A DNA stretch of 64,000 nt, taken from positions 496,001-560,000 of the forward strand of contig NZ_JNZZ01000002.1 in the NCBI RefSeq assembly GCF_000717645.1, in the 5' to 3' direction. Under the pieces are notes generated by a model that did not search any database, was not told the origin of the DNA, and saw only the letters and a list, made by a program, of their open reading frames with translations. Below, piece after piece: positions 8,221 to 18,351 of the stretch (position 1 is its first letter; every line of letters starts with the position of its first letter). The translations under genes and the position numbers were made by a program. This DNA is from Streptomyces californicus. Its GTDB lineage: Bacteria; Actinomycetota; Actinomycetes; Streptomycetales; Streptomycetaceae.

Positions 8221-10865
<2,645 letters not shown>

Positions 10866-10921
10866 GTACACCACGATGTCCCGTCCGGGGCCCCACGTCG
10901 TCGTCCTTGAGTCTGCACTTC

Positions 10922-10945
10922 GGCGTACTGCCCCAGGAGTACGCC
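10922..10945 (+). promoter_or_regulatory. 8-8-8 inverted repeat in divergent intergenic region
   Basis: GGCGTACT (10922-10929) and AGTACGCC (10938-10945) are a perfect inverted repeat with an 8-bp spacer. It lies between the DMT transporter and the 2Fe-2S protein gene and may be an operator for either. It does not match the DmdR/IdeR iron box. Confidence 0.35.
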
Positions 10946-11107
10946 TCGCGGGCCGACGTCCTTCTCCCGACGGTAGCTCCATCGCCCCCGGTCGTCAGAT
11001 GGTGGCGCTCGGCGGATACGGTGAGCCGCGCGGGCGGCACGGTGGGTGCCCGCGCGCCCGGTCGCGGGAGCGGCCCGAGGCTGTCGGTGGACCGAGGGGA
11101 GCACATC

Positions 11108-11812
11108 ATGGACCTGGCGCTCCTGGCGTCGGTCGGCGGGTTCTTCGCGCTGCGGGCCACCCCGGTCCCGGGCGGGGGACACCAGCCGCTGGAGCGGCTG
11201 TACGCGGGTGCGAACGCCCCGCTGACCGCCCGGGTCGACAAGGTCGCGGCGCGCCTCGCGGCGCCCGAGCGCAGGGTCGCCGCCTCCATCGCCCACCTCG
11301 GACTGGCCGCCCGGCTCTGGTCCCTCGCGCTGGGCCCGGCCGCGCTCCTCGGGCGCGTACCCGACCTGGGGCCCGGCCTCCTGCACTGGGACCCGTCGGC
11401 CACCTCGCCCGACGACCTGTGGCTCGCGGGGGCGGCGGAGCTGCCCGGCACGGCGGCCGTCATCCGCGAGCAGGTCCAGTACGGGCACCTGGTGCCGCTG
11501 GCCGAGGCGTTCCGGCGGGAGGGGAACATCTCCCCGCGGCTCCTGTGGGGCAACGCGGGGTCCGCGCTCGCCGGGGCCGTACGCGAACTCGTCGCGTTCG
11601 CGCGCGCCCAGGACCGGCCGGACGTGGCCGCGCGGGCGCGGGCGCTGGCGGCCGAACTGTTCGACGACGAGGCGCTGCGCTCCACCGGGGCGCCGCACGG
11701 CCCGGCGTTCCGGCGGCGCAGCTGCTGCCTGTACTGGCGCTGTCCCGGCGGCGGACTGTGCGGGGACTGCGTGTTCGACAGTGCGCCCGGATCGGCCGCG
11801 AAGGACCGGTAG
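11108..11812 (+). CDS. FhuF-like (2Fe-2S) protein, putative ferric-siderophore reductase
   Basis: This 234-aa protein ends in the cluster-binding motif CCLYWRCPGGGLCGDC near residue 216, the C-terminal FhuF 2Fe-2S signature. The upstream region is helical with the conserved RLLWGNAGSAL strand. FhuF-type enzymes reduce iron(III) in siderophores in the cytoplasm to release iron. The ATG at 11108 was chosen because GAGGGGAG lies just before it and relatives begin near here. The open frame running back to 10832 crosses the divergent promoter region. No siderophore transporter gene is close, and no iron box was seen upstream. Confidence 0.85.
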   Translation: MDLALLASVGGFFALRATPVPGGGHQPLERLYAGANAPLTARVDKVAARLAAPERRVAASIAHLGLAARLWSLALGPAALLGRVPDLGPGLLHWDPSATSPDDLWLAGAAELPGTAAVIREQVQYGHLVPLAEAFRREGNISPRLLWGNAGSALAGAVRELVAFARAQDRPDVAARARALAAELFDDEALRSTGAPHGPAFRRRSCCLYWRCPGGGLCGDCVFDSAPGSAAKDR

Positions 11813-11813
11813 C

Positions 11814-11832
11814 GGCCGGCCGGCCGGCCGGC
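11814..11832 (+). repeat. (GGCC)n tetranucleotide tract
   Basis: About five copies of GGCC run together right after the FhuF-like gene's stop codon. The tract is self-complementary and could extend the terminator region. Confidence 0.7.
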
Positions 11833-11860
11833 ACGGCCACGGCGACGCAGGGAACGCCGA

Positions 11861-11891
11861 GGCCCTCCGGCGTCGGGAACACCGGAGGGCC
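11861..11891 (+). terminator. Bidirectional terminator between convergent genes
   Basis: GGCCCTCCGG (11861-11870) and CCGGAGGGCC (11882-11891) form a 10-bp stem with an 11-base loop. It separates the FhuF-like gene (+) from the STAS gene (-). Confidence 0.75.
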
Positions 11892-11913
11892 GTAAGAAAG
11901 GCGTCAAGAAACG

Positions 11914-12318
11914 TCAGGACGGCAGGACGGCGTCTATGGCGTCGTCGACCGACGGGAGCACCGGCAGGGCGCTGTCGAGGCCGATCATGTCGATCAGGCG
12001 TCGCATGAAGGGTGACGGGGCGGCCAGCCGCATCCGGCCGCCCAGCGCGGTGTGCCCCTGCAGGAGCACGTTCACCATCGTCGAGTCGGCGAAACCCACG
12101 CCGGAGAGCTCCACGACCACCGGACCGGCGCAGTCGTCGACCGCCGAGGCGAGTGCCTGCCCCAGGGGGCCGACGCTGTCGATGTCGAGGTCACCCGACA
12201 CCGCGAGGACCAGAGCGCCCCGTTCCCTGCGGGTGACGATTCTGACGGCTCTGTCTTCGTTGGGCGATGAAAGCACGGAGGGCACCTCGGGCGGGTCGGG
12301 AGGGGGACGGGGAGGCAT
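11914..12318 (-). CDS. STAS-domain anti-sigma factor antagonist
   Basis: This 134-aa protein is a STAS domain preceded by a short Pro-rich segment. ALVLAVSGDLDIDSVGPL and VVVELSGVGFADSTMVNVL are the two conserved strands. The Ser in ADST corresponds to the residue phosphorylated by RsbW-type kinases in SpoIIAA/RsbV. Unphosphorylated antagonist would bind the kinase and free a sigma factor. The ATG at 12318 was chosen over 12414 and 12447 because a good promoter (12375-12404) lies between them and would be inside the longer gene. It forms part of a stress-signalling block with phosphatases and an RsbW-like ATPase to about 19.2 kb. Confidence 0.85.
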   Translation of the reverse strand: MPPRPPPDPPEVPSVLSSPNEDRAVRIVTRRERGALVLAVSGDLDIDSVGPLGQALASAVDDCAGPVVVELSGVGFADSTMVNVLLQGHTALGGRMRLAAPSPFMRRLIDMIGLDSALPVLPSVDDAIDAVLPS

Positions 12319-12374
12319 GCTGTCGGACAGGTCGGCCCCTGTTCCGTCCCTGGTCGCGGTGGGGTACGGGTGTA

Positions 12375-12404
12375 ACGATAGAAGTAACAGTTGCCATTTG
12401 ACAA
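12375..12404 (-). promoter_or_regulatory. Promoter of the STAS gene
   Basis: On the minus strand TTGTCA (12404-12399) and TATCGT (12380-12375) are separated by 18 bp, in a locally AT-rich stretch. Transcription would begin near 12368, giving a leader of about 50 nt before the ATG at 12318. Confidence 0.6.
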
Positions 12405-12500
12405 CATTCTCCATCGGGTAACAATCTGGTCCCTGACGGTTGCTCATGCCGCCGTCGCCGGCGGAGTGCCGAGGGATGCGGAAGCAGGAGCTGGATGAGG

Positions 12501-13016
12501 CTAGGCGCTGTCGGCGACATCATCGCGGAGGGAAGGGGCGGTCGTGCCCCCGGTGGGGGAGAGGCGCACCGAAGCGGCCGCGTGGAAGGCCGCGAGGCCC
12601 TCCGAGAGCGCGGCGAGCGCGGCGGGGTCCATCCGCTCCAGCACCGTGTTCAGTTCACGGGCGCGCAGAGCCCGGTACTCTTCGAGAAGGGCCCGTCCGC
12701 GCAGGCTCAGCCGCAGTTCCACCTCGCGTCGGCTGGTCGGGCTGGGGGCCCGCTTGACGAGCCCCATCGCCTCCATGCGGTCGCAGAGCCGACTGACGGA
12801 CGGGGGCCGCGAGCCCAGGGCCTCGCCCAGCGCCCGCAGGTTCGTTCCCTCGTGCTTCTCGATCACGAGGAGGGCCCGGAGCTGCGACGGCGACACGGTT
12901 CCCGAAGCGGCGGATTCCTGGCCCCGGCCCCAGAGCACCTCCAGAAGCTCCGAGGCGGCGACGGCGTCGGCGGACGCCTGATTGCGGCTGCTCGGGCGGA
13001 ATCCTCGGTGGGGCAT
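12501..13016 (-). CDS. MarR-family transcriptional regulator
   Basis: This 171-aa winged-helix protein has the MarR core from about residue 40 to 135: VSPSQLRALLVIEKHEGTNL, the recognition helix RPPSVSRLCDRMEAMGLV, and the wing with R-E-V-E-L-R-L-S. An Asp-Pro-Ala helix and a C-terminal Ala-rich tail follow. It is divergent from the PP2C gene starting at 13091 with only 74 bp between, so it could control that gene and itself. No clear palindrome was seen in that gap. The ligand is unknown. The ATG at 13016 lies about where MarR proteins normally begin. Confidence 0.85.
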   Translation of the reverse strand: MPHRGFRPSSRNQASADAVAASELLEVLWGRGQESAASGTVSPSQLRALLVIEKHEGTNLRALGEALGSRPPSVSRLCDRMEAMGLVKRAPSPTSRREVELRLSLRGRALLEEYRALRARELNTVLERMDPAALAALSEGLAAFHAAASVRLSPTGGTTAPSLRDDVADSA

Positions 13017-13090
13017 CCACCCACTCTGTCATTCGCCGGGCCCGCTTGTCAGCCCGGCTTCGGCCCCTACCACGTCGCAGGACGAAGAAT

Positions 13091-14266
13091 GTGCGTGAGA
13101 CCGTGAACAGAAGAACGGACATCGAGGCCGCTGTGAGGGCCGCCCCGCCGCACGCCTTGCTGGCCGCCCTGCGCACCGCGCTCATCAGCGTCTACGGGGC
13201 GCTCGCGGTGGACCTCTACCTGGCCGACTACGGTCTGCGGGTCCTGAAGTCCCTGGACCGGCCCGACGACGAGCCCCTCTCGCTCGACAACAGTCCCGAG
13301 GGCCGGGCCTTCGGCAGCCAGGAGGCCCGCGAACAGCAGGTCCGCCACGACGACGCCGTCGACCACCTCCTGCCCGTGACGGTCCGGGGCGAACGCCTGG
13401 GCATCCTCACCGTCCGACTGCCCCAGCCCCTCTCCACCCCGGGGGTGGCCCTCGATCTGGCGCACGCGGCCGACCTGCTGGGCCACGAGATCCTGGTCGC
13501 CGAGCGGGACACCGACCTGTACCAGCGCGCCCGGCGCACCAGCCGCCTCACCCTCGCCGCCGAGATGCAGTGGCAGCTGCTGCCCGCCCGCGCCTGCACC
13601 GCCGCCGAGTTCGCGATCGGGGCCCAGTTGGAGCCCGCGTACGCCATACACGGCGACAACTTCGACTGGGCCGCCGACGCCGACGAGCTGACCGTCGCGG
13701 TGACCAACGGCATGGGCGAGGGCATACAGGCGTCGCTCCTCACCAACCTCGCCGTCAACGCCCTGCGCAACGCCCGCCGGGCCGGCATCGGCATCGCGGA
13801 CCAGGCCGCCCTCGCCGACCAGGCCATCTACGACCAGCACCGGGGCGCCTCCCACGTCTCCACCCTCCTGCTCCGCTTCGAGCTGGCGACCGGGAAGGTC
13901 GGTGTCGTCGACGCCGGATCGCCGCAGCTGTGGATGCAGCGCGGCCGCCTGGTCCGGCGGCTCGAACTGGACGCCCAGTTGCCGCTCGGCATGTTCGAGG
14001 AGTCGCAGTACGCGGTCCAGGAGTTCCACGTGGAGCCCGGCGACCGCCTGATGCTGTTCAGTGACGGCGTCTACGACGCGGTGTCCCCGCAGGGCGAGGC
14101 GTACGGGGAGCGCATGCTGGCGCGCTCCATCCAGTCGACCCGGCTCCTCCCGGCCGCCACCGCCCCGCGCGCCGTGCTCGCCGACCTGGCGGCGTACCGC
14201 GGCACCGAGACGCTCGACGACGCGCTCGTGCTCTGCCTGGACTGGTTCGGCAGACAGCGGGACTGA
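13091..14266 (+). CDS. SpoIIE/PP2C-like phosphatase with a substituted metal motif
   Basis: This 391-aa protein has a GAF-like sensory half (about residues 15-150) and a SpoIIE-type phosphatase domain (about 160-388). The first acidic motif is HGDNFDW and the later ones are FSDGVYDA and DDALVLCL. The usual GDVMGHG motif reads TNGMGEG, so its metal-binding Asp is Asn. I recall similar proteins in other Streptomyces with the same change, so it is probably a subfamily trait and not damage. Activity could be weak, altered or purely binding. The GTG at 13091 follows AGGACGA; the frame opens earlier, at 13046. It would act on phosphorylated STAS antagonists. Confidence 0.8.
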   Translation: MRETVNRRTDIEAAVRAAPPHALLAALRTALISVYGALAVDLYLADYGLRVLKSLDRPDDEPLSLDNSPEGRAFGSQEAREQQVRHDDAVDHLLPVTVRGERLGILTVRLPQPLSTPGVALDLAHAADLLGHEILVAERDTDLYQRARRTSRLTLAAEMQWQLLPARACTAAEFAIGAQLEPAYAIHGDNFDWAADADELTVAVTNGMGEGIQASLLTNLAVNALRNARRAGIGIADQAALADQAIYDQHRGASHVSTLLLRFELATGKVGVVDAGSPQLWMQRGRLVRRLELDAQLPLGMFEESQYAVQEFHVEPGDRLMLFSDGVYDAVSPQGEAYGERMLARSIQSTRLLPAATAPRAVLADLAAYRGTETLDDALVLCLDWFGRQRD

Positions 14267-14299
14267 GGGGAAGGGGCCGCACGACCGGGGCCGCGGGAC

Positions 14300-14803
14300 T
14301 CAGGTGCTGAGCTGGAACTCCGCCCGGATCCGCTTGCCCACCGGCACCCGCTCGGCCGTGAGCCGGTCGCACAGGGCCACCACGATCTCCATGCCGTGGC
14401 CGCCGAGGCGCGAGGGGTCGGGGGCGTACAGGACGGGCATCGCGGTGCTGCTGTCGTACACCGTGACGCTGATCAGCCGCGCGTTGCCCTCCAGCTCCAG
14501 CAGGTAGGGGCCGTGGCTGTAGCGGTCCGCGTTGGTGACCAGTTCGCTGACGGCCAGCATCAGGTCGCTGCGCGTGCGCTCGCCGATCGGGGCCGCGCAC
14601 TCCTCCACGAGGCGCGTGAGGAAGGCGTCGGCGAGTGCGCGGGCCATCGCGATGCAGCCCGGCTCGCCGTCGAAGACCTCGGCGCTGAGCAGTACCTCGG
14701 CGGAAGCCAGCCCCTGATCCGGATCTTCCGGTGGGGAGGTGACCTGTTCGTTCATGTGCTCCAGCCAAGGCGCCGCAGTGAGGTCGGAAACCTTTTCCGA
14801 CAT
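14300..14803 (-). CDS. RsbW-like ATP-binding serine kinase / anti-sigma factor
   Basis: This 167-aa HATPase_c protein has an N box (LMLAVSELVTNADRYS) near residue 91, and a G1 region reading YDSS near residue 117. The G2 box is RLGGHGMEIV near residue 132. This is the compact GHKL fold of RsbW/SpoIIAB, which phosphorylates STAS antagonists and sequesters a sigma factor. The aspartate of the usual G1 motif DxGxG is present but the glycines are poorly kept. The ATG at 14803 is used; alternatives are 14830 and 14755 and none has a strong ribosome-binding site. The gene is convergent with the PP2C gene and just downstream of the receiver and kinase genes. Confidence 0.8.
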   Translation of the reverse strand: MSEKVSDLTAAPWLEHMNEQVTSPPEDPDQGLASAEVLLSAEVFDGEPGCIAMARALADAFLTRLVEECAAPIGERTRSDLMLAVSELVTNADRYSHGPYLLELEGNARLISVTVYDSSTAMPVLYAPDPSRLGGHGMEIVVALCDRLTAERVPVGKRIRAEFQLST

Positions 14804-14852
14804 TCGTCTACCCGGGGCGACGAGTCCCACTCCGAGGGAATCGTCGCTGATC

Positions 14853-15296
14853 CTACTTACGACCCGGCAACCGCACCACGGTCACGAAGAACTCGTCGAT
14901 CTGGCGCACCGCCGCGATGAACTGGTCGAGGTCCACCGGCTTCGTCACGTACGCGTTGGCGTGGAGCTTGTAGCTGCGCAGGATGTCCTCCTCCGCCGAG
15001 GACGTGGTGAGCACGACGACGGGGATGAGGGAGAGCTCGGGGTCGCCCTTGATCTGCTCCAGCACCTGCCGACCGTCGTACTTGGGCAGGTTCAGGTCCA
15101 GGAGCACCAGGTCGGGACGGGGCGCGTCGCCGTACTCGCCTCGCCGGTAGAGGAAGTCCAGCGCCTCCTGCCCGTCGCGCACGACGTGCAGGGTGTTGCG
15201 GATCTTGTTGTCCTCGAACGCCTCGCGGGTCATCAGCTCGTCCCCCGGGTCGTCCTCCACGAGCAGGACCTCGATGGGCTGTACCGGCGTGTTCAC
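14853..15296 (-). CDS. Single-domain response regulator
   Basis: This 147-aa protein is a receiver domain only. It has the acidic pair in VEDDPGDELM, the phospho-acceptor Asp in LVLLDLNLP (about residue 67), the Thr/Ser switch in VLTTSS and the Lys in TKPVDL. It belongs to the Rcp1-like group that usually acts by protein contact, not DNA binding. Its ATG overlaps the upstream histidine kinase stop by 4 bp (15293-15296), so the kinase is almost certainly its partner. The output may be the PP2C or ATPase encoded next to it. Confidence 0.92.
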   Translation of the reverse strand: MNTPVQPIEVLLVEDDPGDELMTREAFEDNKIRNTLHVVRDGQEALDFLYRRGEYGDAPRPDLVLLDLNLPKYDGRQVLEQIKGDPELSLIPVVVLTTSSAEEDILRSYKLHANAYVTKPVDLDQFIAAVRQIDEFFVTVVRLPGRK

Positions 15297-16924
15297 GAAG
15301 GGGCTCCCGACTTGCTGGTGGGCGTGGCGGCAGCGAGCAGCTCCGCCGTGGTGTGGGTGGGCGCGGCGGACGCCACGGGCAGGGTGAAGTGGATACGGGT
15401 GCCCTCGGCCGGTTCCTGCTCCAGCCAGATCCGGCCGCCGTGGAACTCGATGATCTTCCGGCAGAGCGCGAGGCCGATGCCCGTCCCGTCGTACTCGTCA
15501 CGGCCGTGCAGCCGCTGGAAGATCACGAACACCTTGTCCGCGAACTCGGGCGCGATGCCGATCCCGTTGTCCGACACGGTCAGGTGCCAGAAGTCGTCCT
15601 CGTGCACGCACTCCACGCTGATCCGGGGCGCACGGTCGGGGTGGCGGAACTTCACCGCGTTGCCGATGAGGTTCTGCCAGACCATGGCGAGAGCCGTGGA
15701 GTCCCCGACCAGCTCCGGCAGCTCCTCGGGCCGTTCGACGACCGCGCCCGACTCCTCGACCGCCGTCGCCAGATTGCCCAGGGCGCGGTCGAGCGACCGG
15801 CCCAGGTCGACCGGCTTCCAGCCGTCGTGGACCCGGCCCACCCGGGAGAAGGTCAGCAGGTCGTTGATGAGCACCTGCATGCGCTTCGCGCCGTCCACCG
15901 CGAACGCGATGTACTGCTTCCCCCGGTCGTCCACCTCGGTGCCGTAGCGCTTCTCCAGCAACTGGCAGAACGAGGCGACCTTGCGCAGCGGTTCCTGGAG
16001 GTCGTGGGAGGCGACGTACGCGAACTGCTCCAGCTCGGAGTTGGAGCGGCGCAGCTCCTGCGTCTGGCCCGCGAGCAGCTCCTCGCGCTTCTGGGCGTCC
16101 GCCAGCTCGTCCGAGAGCCGCCGGCGCATGTTCTCCACCGCCCCGGCCACGGCCTGGACGTCGGACGGGCCCTCGATCTCGATCCGGCGGTCGAAGGTGC
16201 CCGAGCTGACCGCGTCGGAGGCGGCCCGCAGCCGGTTCAGCGGCACGCCCACCACCCGGTGGAGCAGCACGCTGAGCGCCACGATCGTCAGCACGAGAAC
16301 GGCGAGCAGGATGCCCACCACCCAGTCGCGGGTGGTGCGCGCCGCGTCCAGATCGGCCCGCGCCCGGTCACGGGCCTCCGCCAGGTGCTTCTGCTGTGCG
16401 GTGTACGCGCGCCGCAGGCCGTCGAACTCCGTCTTGCTGCTCTGGAGCTGCGCGGTGGTGCCCGAGCGGCTGGGGCCGCTCTCCCGGACCGCCGCGATCA
16501 GCGGCTCCGCCTTGTTCTGCCGCCACCGGCCCGCGGCCGCCTCGACCGCGTCCAGGTCGGCCCGCAGCCGCTCGTCGTCGCCGACCAGCTTCCGCGCCTG
16601 CGCCAGCCGCTCGCCCTCCGCGCTCCTGCCGCTCCGGTAGGGCTCCAGGAAGGACCTGTCGCCGGTCAGGGCGAAACCCCTGACGCCGGTCTCCTGGTCG
16701 AGCAGGGCGTTCTGCAGCTGGAAGGAGACCGAGCGGGCCGGCTGGATACGGTCCACCAGCTCGTCGGTGCGTTGCGACATCCGGGAGAGCACCAGACCGC
16801 CGACCACCAGACAGGCGCAGACGACCACGACGAATCCGCCGAGGATCAGATGGACCCAGGACTGCACCGAGAGCCGGGCGGCGAGGCCCTGCTCCGGTAT
16901 GCCCTGCGCGCTGTCAGTGCTCAT
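15293..16924 (-). CDS. CHASE3-HAMP sensor histidine kinase
   Basis: This 543-aa membrane kinase has TM1 (about 26-48), an extracytoplasmic CHASE3 helical domain (about 50-195, with QETGVRGFALTGD), TM2 (about 200-222) and HAMP (to about 275). The HisKA domain follows, with the phospho-His in ASHDLQEPLRKVASF. The HATPase domain carries the N box NLIGNAVKF and the G boxes DNGIGI and GTGIGLAL. CHASE3-cyanobacterial-phytochrome-like kinases of this type often pair with single-domain receivers. It overlaps the receiver gene by 4 bp downstream and the PP2C gene by 11 bp upstream, so three genes from 18182 to 14853 form one transcription unit. The stimulus is unknown. Confidence 0.92.
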   Translation of the reverse strand: MSTDSAQGIPEQGLAARLSVQSWVHLILGGFVVVVCACLVVGGLVLSRMSQRTDELVDRIQPARSVSFQLQNALLDQETGVRGFALTGDRSFLEPYRSGRSAEGERLAQARKLVGDDERLRADLDAVEAAAGRWRQNKAEPLIAAVRESGPSRSGTTAQLQSSKTEFDGLRRAYTAQQKHLAEARDRARADLDAARTTRDWVVGILLAVLVLTIVALSVLLHRVVGVPLNRLRAASDAVSSGTFDRRIEIEGPSDVQAVAGAVENMRRRLSDELADAQKREELLAGQTQELRRSNSELEQFAYVASHDLQEPLRKVASFCQLLEKRYGTEVDDRGKQYIAFAVDGAKRMQVLINDLLTFSRVGRVHDGWKPVDLGRSLDRALGNLATAVEESGAVVERPEELPELVGDSTALAMVWQNLIGNAVKFRHPDRAPRISVECVHEDDFWHLTVSDNGIGIAPEFADKVFVIFQRLHGRDEYDGTGIGLALCRKIIEFHGGRIWLEQEPAEGTRIHFTLPVASAAPTHTTAELLAAATPTSKSGAPS

Positions 16925-18182
16925 CGTGTTCCGATCCCCAACCCAAGTGCAGTACGGCCACGTCGTCCGCGAGGCCGCCGTAGGGGGCGGCTCCCTCGGC
17001 GGCTCCCGCCACCAGGGCGTCGACGAACGCGTGCGCCGGAAGATGTCCGTTGTCCTGTGCCATCGCGAGGAGCCCCTCCTCGCCGAGGCGGCTGTCCGGC
17101 CCGTCGCGCCCCTCGAACAGGCCGTCCGTGAAGAGCACCACGCCCGCGCCCGGGGCCAGCGGGATGTCCACGGTCGGCCAGCGGCCCATGCCGGGCAGCA
17201 GCCCGAGCGCCATGCCGCCCTCGGGCTCCACCCAGGTCACGTCGCCGCCCTGGCGCAGCAGCAGGCCGGGGTGGCCCGCGCGCAGGATCTGGGCGTGCCG
17301 CTGGTCGGGCGAGAAGACCAGGGAGGTGACGGTGGCGAACACGTGGGCGTCCGAGCGCTCGGCGACGAGGATCTCCTCCAGCAGCGCGATCTGCTCGGTC
17401 TGGGACGTACCGCACAGGACGGCGGTACGCCAGGCCACCCGCAGGCAGACGCCGAGCGCGGCCTCGGCCGCGCCGTGCCCGGAGACATCGCCGATCACCG
17501 CGTGCACGGTGCCGTCCGAGGTCTGCACGACGTCGTAGAAGTCCCCGCTGAGGAGCCCGTGGACCCGTCCCGGCTCGTACCGGGCACGGGCGTGGAACCG
17601 GTTGTCCCGCAGCAGCGGGACGGGCAGCAGACCGCGCTCCAGGCGGGCGTTCTCCTGGGCGATCAGCCGGTTGGCGCGCAAGGCCGCCGCTGCCCGTTCC
17701 ACTTCCTTGCGCTGGAGGGCGTAGCGGATCGCGCGCGAGAGGATCTCGGGGCCGAGACGCCCCTTGACCAGGTAGTCCTGGGCGCCGCCGGCGACCGCGC
17801 GGAGCCCGGTCCCCGAGTCCTCCAGGCCGGTCAGGACGACGATCGCGGCCTCGCTGTCCGACTCCAGGATCTGGCGCACCGCGTCCAGCCCGTGGACGTC
17901 GGGGAGGTGCAGATCGAGGAGCACGCAGACCGGCGTGGTGGAGGTGTGCAGGAAAGCGCGGGCCTCGGCCAGCGTCTTGCACCAGGTGAGGGAGGGGTCC
18001 AGCTCGCTGTCGGTGAGCATCTCCTCGACGAGCAGCGCGTCACCCGCGTCGTCCTCGACCAGCAGGATCGAGGCGTCGATGTTCCACAGCGGGGACTCGG
18101 GCCGGTGCGGTATGCCGACCTGCTCGGGGATGCCGGGGGTGCCCACAGGAACCGGTGATGTGCCCACGGGCGACTCGGTCAA
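16914..18182 (-). CDS. Response regulator with PP2C (SpoIIE) phosphatase output
   Basis: This 422-aa protein has a receiver domain (about residues 38-155; LLVEDDAGDALL, acceptor Asp in VLLDLHLP, Lys in LVKGRLG). A helical linker (about 160-190) connects it to a SpoIIE/PP2C phosphatase domain (about 200-415). All metal motifs are intact: SGDFYDVV, IGDVSGHG, FTDGLFEG and ADDVAVLHL. This is an RsbU/RssB-like design in which phosphorylation of the receiver controls dephosphorylation of a STAS antagonist. It heads the operon with the CHASE3 kinase and single receiver. It can thus connect the two-component relay to partner switching, with the STAS protein at 11914 as the nearest candidate substrate. 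Confidence 0.92.
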   Translation of the reverse strand: MTESPVGTSPVPVGTPGIPEQVGIPHRPESPLWNIDASILLVEDDAGDALLVEEMLTDSELDPSLTWCKTLAEARAFLHTSTTPVCVLLDLHLPDVHGLDAVRQILESDSEAAIVVLTGLEDSGTGLRAVAGGAQDYLVKGRLGPEILSRAIRYALQRKEVERAAAALRANRLIAQENARLERGLLPVPLLRDNRFHARARYEPGRVHGLLSGDFYDVVQTSDGTVHAVIGDVSGHGAAEAALGVCLRVAWRTAVLCGTSQTEQIALLEEILVAERSDAHVFATVTSLVFSPDQRHAQILRAGHPGLLLRQGGDVTWVEPEGGMALGLLPGMGRWPTVDIPLAPGAGVVLFTDGLFEGRDGPDSRLGEEGLLAMAQDNGHLPAHAFVDALVAGAAEGAAPYGGLADDVAVLHLGWGSEHDEH

Positions 18183-18251
18183 CCCTCCACCCTCTCGTGC
18201 GACGGCGCGGTGCGTCCGGCCTGATCGTCAGGAAGCATATGCGAGCGAAAG

Positions 18252-18270
18252 GCCCCGTCGGCGACGGGGC
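18252..18270 (-). terminator. Hairpin 1 after the sigma gene
   Basis: GCCCCGTC (18252-18259) and GACGGGGC (18263-18270) form a tight 3-base-loop hairpin. It is the second of two stems that a transcript of the sigma gene would meet. Confidence 0.55.
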
Positions 18271-18290
18271 GTGGGGCGGACGGCACGAAA

Positions 18291-18314
18291 CCGCCCGCCC
18301 CGAAGGGCGGGCGG
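18291..18314 (-). terminator. Hairpin 2 after the sigma gene
   Basis: CCGCCCGCCC (18291-18300) and GGGCGGGCGG (18305-18314) form a perfect 10-bp stem with a CGAA tetraloop, 38 bp after the sigma gene stop. It probably ends that transcript before the PP2C operon begins. Confidence 0.65.
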
Positions 18315-18351
18315 CTGGAATCCGTGCCGAACCCGGAAGGTCCGTACGGTC

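Noticed and set aside
10866..11107. Iron box (DmdR/IdeR) before the FhuF-like gene
   Set aside because: No sequence close to TTAGGTTAGGCTAACCTAA was found in the divergent region.
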